A stretch of DNA of 13,378 nucleotides from positions 1 to 13,378 of the forward strand of contig JACQUR010000425.1 of the NCBI GenBank assembly GCA_016210245.1, read 5' to 3'. Both the position numbers and the translations under genes were made by a program. The stretch is from Chloroflexota bacterium (GTDB lineage: Bacteria > Chloroflexota > UBA6077 > JACQUR01). The notes under the pieces were generated by a model. It saw only the letters and a program-made list of their open reading frames with translations, made no database searches and was not told the origin of the DNA. Positions 1 through 4,922 of the stretch are shown in pieces (position 1 is the first letter of the stretch; every line of letters starts with the position of its first letter).

Positions 1-57
1 GCCCTGAGTCCTGAGTGGATCGTGTCTCCACTCAGGACTCAGGACTCAGGACTCAGC
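1..57. repeat. Heptamer-repeat element, copy 1 (hairpin core, window edge)
   Basis: A tandem array of 7-base units arranged as an inverted repeat. The core hairpin has arms CTGAGTGGA (11-19) and TCCACTCAG (27-35) around the loop TCGTGTC (20-26). To the right follow ACTCAGG three times and ACTCAGC once (30-57); to the left is one CTGAGTC unit, cut by the window edge. The same 25-base core recurs in reverse orientation at 4224-4248. The element lies directly upstream of mutL and ends about 40 bases before its start codon. Similar short tandem heptamers are known as intergenic repeats in some bacterial genomes; a function here is not evident. Confidence 0.85.
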
Positions 58-95
58 ACTCGTTCTGCTATCCTACCCCTGGCTGGAGGCGGGGA

Positions 96-1715
96 GTGAT
101 CCGGGTGTTGCCAGCCGAGGTGGCGGCGCGCATCGCCGCGGGCGAGGTGATCGAGCGGCCGGCCTCGGTAGTCATGCTGATGGATGGGAGAGGCATTTAC
201 GCAGCGGAGCGGACGATCGATGTCGATCTGGTGGACGGCGGGTTCGACCTGGTGCGGGTCTCGGACGACGGGCATGGGATCCCGGCCGCCGAGGTCGAGC
301 TGGCCCTGCAGCGGCACGCCACCAGCAAGATCCGCAGCGACGCCGACCTGCGAGCGCTCTCCACGCTCGGCTTCCGCGGCGAGGCGCTGCCGAGCATCGC
401 CGCCGTGGCCCGGGTCGGGCTGAGCACCCGCCACGGCGACGAAGCCGTCGGTGTGGCGCTCACGGTCGAGTACGGGCGGCCGGGCGAGCGCCGCGCCCTT
501 GGCCGCTCGCCCGGCACGAGCGTCGCCGTCTCGGACCTGTTCGCCGAGCTGCCGGCCAGGCGCAAGTTCCTCAAGCCGCGCGGCGTGGAGGCCTCGGCCG
601 CCATCCAGGTGGTCTGCCAGTACGCCGTGGCCTATCCCGAGGTCACCTTCGCGCTGGTCTCGGACGGCCGCTCGGTGCTGGCCACGCCCGGCGACGGCGA
701 TCGAGCGCGCGCGTTGCTCGCCGTCTACGGCCCCGAGGCCGCGCGGGAGTTGCTGGAGCTGACCCCGGCCACGGCGCAGGACCAGGGGCGCCTGTTCGCC
801 GCGGTCAGTGGCTCCATTGGCCGCCAGACGCTCCACCGGGCCAATCGCTCCGGGTTGAGCATCTTCGTCAACCGCCGCTGGGTGCAGCACCGAGCGCTGG
901 CCGCGGTGGTCGAGGAGGCCTACCAGACCCTCCTGCCCACCGGGCGCCACCCGGTGGCCGTGCTCGACCTCACGGTCCCTCCGGACGAGGCCGACTTCAA
1001 CGTCCACCCGGCCAAGTCCGAGGTCAAGCTGCTGCGCGAGCGCGCCATCGCCGGCCTGGTCCAGCGGGCGGTCCAGGCGACGCTGGCCCAGGGGACCTCG
1101 GTCGCGGGCTGGGGCGGGCAGCCGACCGACGGGCCAGGCGGCGAGCCCCTGCGCCAGCTCCGCGTGCTCGGCCAGGTGAGCGCGACCTACATCATCGCCG
1201 AGGGCAGCGCGGGGCTCTACCTGGTGGACCAGCACGCCGCCCACGAGCGCGTGTTGCTCGAGTCGCTGCGGCGCACCCGGGGCACGGCTGGGGCGGCGCA
1301 GTACCTGCTGGAGCCGCTCGCCGTGGAGGTGGACCCGCGCCAGGCGGCGCTGGCGGCCCACCACCGCCAGGCGCTGGCAGAGCTGGGCTTCGTGGTGGAC
1401 GAGTTCGGGCCGCGCAACCTGCTCCTGCGCGGCATGCCTACCATCGCGACCGGGCGCGACCCCGCCGTGGTGCTCCGAGGCACGCTGGACGGGGCCGACG
1501 AGGAGGCGGGGCCGGCCGACTGGCGGGAGCGGCTAGCCGTGTCCCTGTCCTGCCATAGCGCGGTGCGGGCCGGAGACCCGCTGAGCGCCGATGAGATGGT
1601 GGCTCTGATCGAGCGCCTGGGCGAGGCGGAGCTGTGCCGCACCTGCTCCCACGGCCGCCCCACCGCGCTCCTGCTCAGCCACAGCCAGCTCGAGCGCGAG
1701 TTCGGGCGCCGGTGA
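96..1715 (+). CDS. mutL: DNA mismatch repair protein MutL with altered ATPase motif I
   Basis: MutL couples mismatch recognition by MutS to strand removal; in most bacteria it is an ATP-gated dimer with a latent nicking endonuclease. I chose GTG at 96 because GGAGG (85-89) sits six bases upstream and the protein then begins at the usual IRVLP-x-E-VA-x-IAAGEV. An in-frame ATG at 15 would add residues encoded by the repeat element. The product is 539 residues. The N-terminal GHKL and transducer domains show IAAGEVIERPASVV (13-26), DDGHGI (57-62), LGFRGEAL (91-98), LPARRKFL (152-159) and FNVHPAKSEV (301-310). The C-terminal domain keeps the endonuclease motif DQHAAHERVLLE (378-389), Cys486 and CSHGRP (517-522), so it looks nicking-competent. 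Oddity: residues 27-38, where the family has KELVEN-x-LDAGA, read MLMDGRGIYAAE. The catalytic Glu and Mg-binding Asn are replaced by Leu28 and Arg32. No mutS is in view. Confidence 0.95.
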   Translation: MIRVLPAEVAARIAAGEVIERPASVVMLMDGRGIYAAERTIDVDLVDGGFDLVRVSDDGHGIPAAEVELALQRHATSKIRSDADLRALSTLGFRGEALPSIAAVARVGLSTRHGDEAVGVALTVEYGRPGERRALGRSPGTSVAVSDLFAELPARRKFLKPRGVEASAAIQVVCQYAVAYPEVTFALVSDGRSVLATPGDGDRARALLAVYGPEAARELLELTPATAQDQGRLFAAVSGSIGRQTLHRANRSGLSIFVNRRWVQHRALAAVVEEAYQTLLPTGRHPVAVLDLTVPPDEADFNVHPAKSEVKLLRERAIAGLVQRAVQATLAQGTSVAGWGGQPTDGPGGEPLRQLRVLGQVSATYIIAEGSAGLYLVDQHAAHERVLLESLRRTRGTAGAAQYLLEPLAVEVDPRQAALAAHHRQALAELGFVVDEFGPRNLLLRGMPTIATGRDPAVVLRGTLDGADEEAGPADWRERLAVSLSCHSAVRAGDPLSADEMVALIERLGEAELCRTCSHGRPTALLLSHSQLEREFGRR

Positions 1716-1742
1716 GCGGGGGGTGGGGAGTGGAAACGGGCA

Positions 1743-2093
1743 CTAGCAGCAGGTCAGGCTGTTCAACAGGGCCTGGAGCGTCGCGACGATACGCTCCTTG
1801 TTCAGGCAGTAGTAGACCTCTTTGCCCTGCTTGCGAGTGCGCACCAGCCCGGCGCGGCGCAGCACCCCCAGGTGGTGCGACACTGTGGGCCGGCTGAGTC
1901 TGCTCACCCGCGCCGCGACCTCGCCCACGTTGAGTTCGTTTCGCGCCAGCACCTGGACGAGGTCCTGGCGGGCCGGGTCGGCCAGCGCCTCCAGCATCTC
2001 GCGGCTGGCTACCAGGTGGTCGTGGAGGGTACGGACCTCGGGCGCCAGCGCGGCGAGGTCGATGAAACAGCACTCGCCAACCGGTCGAATCAC
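1743..2093 (-). CDS. ArsR/SmtB-family metalloregulatory repressor
   Basis: A small winged-helix repressor of the ArsR/SmtB family, which leaves DNA when metal or metalloid binds its cysteines or histidines. With the GTG at 2093 the product is 116 residues, the usual length. The core matches the family: ALADPARQDLVQVL (36-49), then the recognition helix with SRPTVSHHLGVLRRAGLV (67-84), then the wing with KQGKEVYYCL (88-97). Cysteine pairs lie at both ends (Cys8-Cys9 in GECC, and the terminal Cys115-Cys116), plus Cys96. A GECC-type N-terminal pair resembles the As(III) site of corynebacterial ArsR, so arsenite or antimonite sensing is plausible but not proven. An ATG at 2150 in the same frame lies upstream of the promoter and cannot be the start. 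The gene converges on mutL with a 27-base gap. No arsenic transporter or reductase is in the window, so its target is unknown. Confidence 0.88.
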   Translation of the reverse strand: MIRPVGECCFIDLAALAPEVRTLHDHLVASREMLEALADPARQDLVQVLARNELNVGEVAARVSRLSRPTVSHHLGVLRRAGLVRTRKQGKEVYYCLNKERIVATLQALLNSLTCC

Positions 2094-2099
2094 GTAAAC

Positions 2100-2129
2100 A
2101 TAATAGGGCGCGCCAGCGCGGCCTGTCAA
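2100..2129 (-). promoter_or_regulatory. Promoter of the ArsR-family gene; predicted leaderless transcript
   Basis: On the minus strand TTGACA (2124-2129, perfect -35) is followed after 18 bases by TATTAT (2100-2105, five of six matches to the -10). Transcription would begin about seven bases downstream, at or near 2093, which is the first base of the in-frame GTG. The mRNA would therefore have essentially no leader, and no Shine-Dalgarno site precedes the GTG. The sequence around the start (TTACGTGA, 2090-2097 on this strand) is an imperfect palindrome that could be part of an autoregulatory operator; this last point is speculative. Confidence 0.75.
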
Positions 2130-2167
2130 GCCTCGCCAGCCCAGCGCCACCGCTCGCCCCCGCCGCG

Positions 2168-2186
2168 CTTTCTGCTGCTTTCTGCT
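2168..2186 (+). repeat. CTTTCTG direct repeat
   Basis: Two CTTTCTG units (2168-2174 and 2178-2184) lie in the ArsR-to-ETF intergenic region. They resemble the CTGCTTT/CTGCCTT patch at 4862-4896, and TTCTGCTAT also occurs at 63-71 upstream of mutL. The bases around 2183-2191 (TGCTATGGT) could serve as an extended -10 for the downstream ETF gene, but no matching -35 is seen, so no promoter is claimed. Confidence 0.4.
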
Positions 2187-2195
2187 ATGGTGGAT

Positions 2196-2301
2196 TCAGG
2201 CGGGTGCGGGAGCGGCACGGCATGCTGTGCCGCTCCCGCAGGCGCAACTCTCCGTGGAAGCCCCGGGGCTTCCACGGAGAGTTGCGCCTGCACCCGCCTG
2301 A
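2196..2301. repeat. Three-branch inverted-repeat structure (nested palindromes)
   Basis: Three nested inverted repeats fill this stretch. An outer pair of perfect 12-base arms, TCAGGCGGGTGC (2196-2207) and its complement (2290-2301), closes the structure. Inside it a 14-base-pair hairpin (2205-2218 with 2227-2240) has a small GCATGC-containing tip. Next to it lies a perfect, spacer-free 48-base palindrome (2241-2288, 24 bases per arm, centred on CCCCGGGG). In single-stranded form these would fold as a Y- or cloverleaf-like junction. It sits in the ETF upstream region, ending 36 bases before the ATG. There is no T-tract, so it is not a typical intrinsic terminator. It could be a REP/MITE-like mobile repeat, an mRNA leader structure or a cruciform; the window holds one copy only. 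Confidence 0.9.
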
Positions 2302-2337
2302 CACCCAGAGAACGGAGGCAGGGGAGGCTGGAGGACC

Positions 2338-4185
2338 ATGAAGATCGTCGTCTGCACCAAGCAGGTGCCCAGCGTGGAAGCGGTGCGCTTCAATCCGGAG
2401 ACGAAGACCATCGTGCGCGAGGGGGTGCCCAACGAGGTCAACCCCTTCGACCGGCGCGCCCTCGGCCAGGCGCTGGCGCTCAAGGCGCGCTTCGGCGGCG
2501 AGGTCGTGGTCGCCACCATGGGCCCGCCTCAGGCCGCGGAGGCGCTGCGGGAGTGCCTGGCCGCGGGCGCCGATCGGGCCATCCATCTGAGCGACCGCGC
2601 CCTGGCCGGCTCCGACACCCTGGCCACCGCGCGCGTCCTGGCGGCGTTGCTGCGGCGGGAGGGCTTCGACCTGGTCCTGTGCGGCAAGTACAGCGTGGAC
2701 GCCGAGACGGGCCAGGTGGGGCCGGAGGTGGCCGAGCTGCTGGGCATCCCCCAGGTGACCGGGGCGACGAGCCTGGAGCTGGACCCCGGCGGGCGGCGGG
2801 CTATCGTCGGGCGCGAGACCGACGCGGGCATTGACCGCCTGGAGGTGGAGTTGCCGGCCCTGCTGACCGCGGGCGAGCGGCTCATCCGCCCACCCCGCGT
2901 CTCGCCCGAGGACCTGGCCGCGGCCCAGGCAAAGCCGATCGAGATGCTCACCGCCGCCGACCTGGGCCTGGCCCCGGATCAGGTGGGCTTCCAGGGCTCG
3001 CCCACCTGGGTGGCGGAGATCAGCTCGGCCAGGCCGGAGCGCGTGCCGGTGCTCCTCTCGGCTGAGGACCCGGAGCAGGCCAGCGCGGAGCTGGTGGAGC
3101 GGCTGCTGGCGCGCGGGCTGTTCGGGCGCTGGCGGGGCGGGGTCGAGCGGCGGCCGCTGCCCCGGCCGGTCGAGCGCCCCGCGCCGGAGCGGGCCATCTG
3201 GGTGGTGGCCGAGCTGGCGGAGGGGCAGGTGAGTGCCGCCACGCTGGAGCTGCTGGGCGGCGCGGCGGAGCTGGCGCCCCGGGCAGGCGGCCAGGTGGCG
3301 GCCGTGCTGCTGGGGCACGGAGTGGAACGGCACGCCCCCCTGCTGGCCGCCCACGGGGCGGAGGTGGTCTACCTGGCCGACGACCCACGCCTGGCCGAGT
3401 ACGGTCCGGAGACCTACGGCCACGCGCTGGCCGCGGCCCTGCAGCGCTACCAGCCCTGGGCGGTGCTCGTGCCGGCCACCAGCAGCGGGCGGGACTACGC
3501 GCCGCGGGTGGCAGCGCGGCTGGGCCTGGGGCTCACCGGCGATGCGGTCGGGCTGGAGGTGGACGCCGAGGGGCGCCTGCGCCAGCTCAAGCCGGCCTTT
3601 GGCGGAACCATCATCGCCCCCATCCTCTCCAGAACCCGACCCCAGGTGGCGACGGTCCGCCCCGGCATGCTCCAGCCCTGCCAGCCGGACCCGGCGCGGC
3701 AGGCCCAGCTCGTGCGCCTGGACCTGGACGGCCTGCCCGCGCCTCGGACCCGGCTGCTCGGCCAGGAGGCGCCGGTGGGCGCAGCCGGCGTGGAGTTGGA
3801 CCACGCCGAGGTGGTGGTCTCCGCCGGGGCGGGGCTCAGCGGGCCGCAGGACCTGCGCTCCGTGCAGGAGCTGGCCGAGGTGCTGGGCGGCGTGATGGGC
3901 GCGACCCGGCGGGTGGTAGACGCAGGCTGGCTGCCGCGCCAGCTCCAGATCGGGCTGACCGGCAAGGCCATCGCCCCACGGCTGTACGTGGCGGTGGCAG
4001 TGCGGGGGGCCTTCAACCACCTCATCGGCGTCCAGCGCGCCGGGACGGTGGTGGCGATCAACAACGACCCCCAGGCGCCCATCTTTCAGCACGCCGACCT
4101 GGGCGTGGTGGGCGACTACCGCGCCGTGCTGCCGCCCCTGGTGGCAGCGCTGCGCCAAGACCGCGCCAGCCGCGCCCGCTCCTGA
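2338..4185 (+). CDS. Fused electron-transfer flavoprotein EtfB-EtfA, single chain
   Basis: Electron-transfer flavoproteins are normally alpha-beta heterodimers carrying FAD that shuttle electrons between dehydrogenases and a quinone oxidoreductase. Here both subunits are one 615-residue protein. The beta part (about 1-225) starts MKIVVCTKQVP, has NPFDRRALGQALALK (35-49), the nucleotide-binding stretch around VDAETGQVGPE (120-130), and a degenerate ETF-beta signature near 157-178. A linker of roughly 60 residues, rich in Arg, Pro and Glu (about 228-285), leads to the alpha part (286-605). That part shows RPQVATVRPGML (434-445), GATRRVVDAG (521-530), GLTGKAIAP (539-547), RGAFNHLIG (556-564) and AINNDPQAPIFQHADLG (573-589), which together form the FAD domain. 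GGAGG (2330-2334) and GGGGAGG (2321-2327) precede the ATG. The TGA stop lies in the first unit of the downstream heptamer array. No dehydrogenase, fixC or ferredoxin gene is adjacent, so the electron partner is unknown. Confidence 0.94.
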   Translation: MKIVVCTKQVPSVEAVRFNPETKTIVREGVPNEVNPFDRRALGQALALKARFGGEVVVATMGPPQAAEALRECLAAGADRAIHLSDRALAGSDTLATARVLAALLRREGFDLVLCGKYSVDAETGQVGPEVAELLGIPQVTGATSLELDPGGRRAIVGRETDAGIDRLEVELPALLTAGERLIRPPRVSPEDLAAAQAKPIEMLTAADLGLAPDQVGFQGSPTWVAEISSARPERVPVLLSAEDPEQASAELVERLLARGLFGRWRGGVERRPLPRPVERPAPERAIWVVAELAEGQVSAATLELLGGAAELAPRAGGQVAAVLLGHGVERHAPLLAAHGAEVVYLADDPRLAEYGPETYGHALAAALQRYQPWAVLVPATSSGRDYAPRVAARLGLGLTGDAVGLEVDAEGRLRQLKPAFGGTIIAPILSRTRPQVATVRPGMLQPCQPDPARQAQLVRLDLDGLPAPRTRLLGQEAPVGAAGVELDHAEVVVSAGAGLSGPQDLRSVQELAEVLGGVMGATRRVVDAGWLPRQLQIGLTGKAIAPRLYVAVAVRGAFNHLIGVQRAGTVVAINNDPQAPIFQHADLGVVGDYRAVLPPLVAALRQDRASRARS

Positions 4186-4302
4186 GTCCTGAGTCCTGAG
4201 TCCTGAGTCCTGAGTCCTGAGTCCTGAGTGGAGACACGATCCACTCAGGACTCAGCACTCAGCACTCAGCACTCAGCACTCAGCACTCAGGACTCAGCAC
4301 TC
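4181..4302. repeat. Heptamer-repeat element, copy 2 (inverted relative to copy 1)
   Basis: Seven CCTGAGT units (4181-4229) run into the hairpin core: CTGAGTGGA (4224-4232), loop GACACGA (4233-4239), TCCACTCAG (4240-4248). Then follow eight ACTCAGC/ACTCAGG units (4243-4298) and a degenerate one. The loop is the reverse complement of the loop in copy 1, so the two copies are inverted. The arms are complementary over about 50 bases, so the whole array can fold as one long hairpin. The stop codons of the ETF gene (4183-4185) and of the small leftward gene (4301-4303) are both made by this array. It may act as a two-way transcription end, although it lacks T-tracts. Confidence 0.9.
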
Positions 4303-4603
4303 ATGCGGCCTGGCCATCCCCCAGCGTGCGGCCCCGCCCGCGGGCCCAGCGCGGCGTCTCCCCCGCACCGTGCTGCACGGACCAATCGGCCAGCACCTCC
4401 CGCGCGGCGCGGGCGAGATCGGGGCGGGTGGAGTCGTTGGCGAGCGAGCCCAGCAACACGGTGAAGTAGGAGGCGCGGTTGGGGTTCAACCGGACCAGGG
4501 ACGAGAGAAGAACTCCCTCCTGTACGAGCGCTGCGGTTGGATTGCGCTGAAAGGCGGCCATGAGCGCGTCCAGCCGCCGGCGACAGAACTCAGAGGGTTG
4601 CAT
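4301..4603 (-). CDS. Hypothetical 100-residue protein
   Basis: I do not recognise this protein. I chose the ATG at 4603 because AAGGAG lies nine bases upstream on the minus strand; the same frame opens further upstream to an ATG at 4723, but without such a site. The 100-residue product is predicted soluble and mostly helical: QPSEFCRRRLDALMAAF near the start, ALVQEGVLLSSLVRLN (25-40), then FTVLLGSL and LARAAREVLADW (63-74). The last 25 residues are rich in Gly and Arg and may be unstructured. It has one Cys and no membrane segment or metal motif. The stop codon falls in the heptamer array, so the C-terminus may have been trimmed or extended by repeat insertion. It converges on the ETF gene and is divergent from the M48 protease gene. 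Confidence 0.55.
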   Translation of the reverse strand: MQPSEFCRRRLDALMAAFQRNPTAALVQEGVLLSSLVRLNPNRASYFTVLLGSLANDSTRPDLARAAREVLADWSVQHGAGETPRWARGRGRTLGDGQAA

Positions 4604-4785
4604 GGCGTCGGTCTCCTTCTTCGGCTTGCCACGGGCGCCTATCACCCCGCAGCCAACTCTTCTAACGGCCGCAGCGCGCGCGCTGTTACGCGGGCCAGGG
4701 CGGACACGTCGATTCTCGTCCAACTAGAGAGCGGCCGTGTAACGGCAAGTCCTCACGTTTCGTTCAACAGTTGGGAACAAGCTTG

Positions 4786-4827
4786 CAGCTATCAGCCGCC
4801 AGCCCTCAGCCGTCAGCGGTCAGAGAC
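4786..4827. repeat. CAG-heptamer tandem repeat
   Basis: Six consecutive 7-base units, each starting CAG: CAGCTAT, CAGCCGC, CAGCCCT, CAGCCGT, CAGCGGT, CAGAGAC. The period is exact while the last four bases drift. It lies about 100 bases upstream of the M48 protease start. Confidence 0.75.
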
Positions 4828-4861
4828 GCGGGGAGGGGATCGGGTGCCGCGCGCCCCGGCA

Positions 4862-4896
4862 CTGCCTTCTGCTTTCTGCCTTCTGCCTACTGAGCA
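4862..4896. repeat. CTG-heptamer tandem repeat (CTGCCTT type)
   Basis: Five 7-base units in phase: CTGCCTT, CTGCTTT, CTGCCTT, CTGCCTA, CTGAGCA. The last unit resembles the CTGAGTC family of the other arrays. It ends 26 bases before the M48 protease start codon, just upstream of that gene's ribosome site. Confidence 0.75.
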
Positions 4897-4922
4897 CCGC
4901 CGGCCGGGCACAGGAGGAGTCG

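Larger units (their letters stand above)
4604..4922. other. Intergenic region between divergent genes
   Basis: A 319-base stretch between the small leftward gene and the M48 protease gene. It holds two patches of 7-base repeats (4786-4827 and 4862-4896) and a short near-palindrome around CAACAGTTG (about 4765-4773). I see no convincing sigma70 promoter for either direction and no RNA gene. Open frames that cross it lack ribosome sites and look like shadows. Confidence 0.6.

Noticed and set aside
15..95. MutL starting at ATG 15
   Set aside because: The added residues come from the heptamer repeat; GTG 96 has GGAGG at proper spacing and matches family N-termini.
39..1364. 441-residue minus-strand open frame opposite mutL
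   Set aside because: Low-complexity shadow composition; the mutL motifs on the plus strand explain the open frame.
2094..2150. Longer ArsR-family protein starting at ATG 2150
   Set aside because: The extra 19 residues would be encoded by the promoter itself (-35 and -10 at 2100-2129), and the family core begins after 2093.
2205..2288. Intrinsic transcription terminator for an upstream gene
   Set aside because: No T-tract follows either hairpin on either strand, and no gene ends here: ArsR reads leftward away from it.
2185..4158. 657-residue open frame on the minus strand opposite the ETF gene
   Set aside because: Shadow frame in GC-rich DNA: rich in His, Arg, Gln and Gly, no known motif and no ribosome site, while the plus strand encodes clear ETF domains.
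4181..4302. CRISPR-like array
   Set aside because: Units are 7 bases with no spacers and there are no cas genes; it is a simple tandem repeat.
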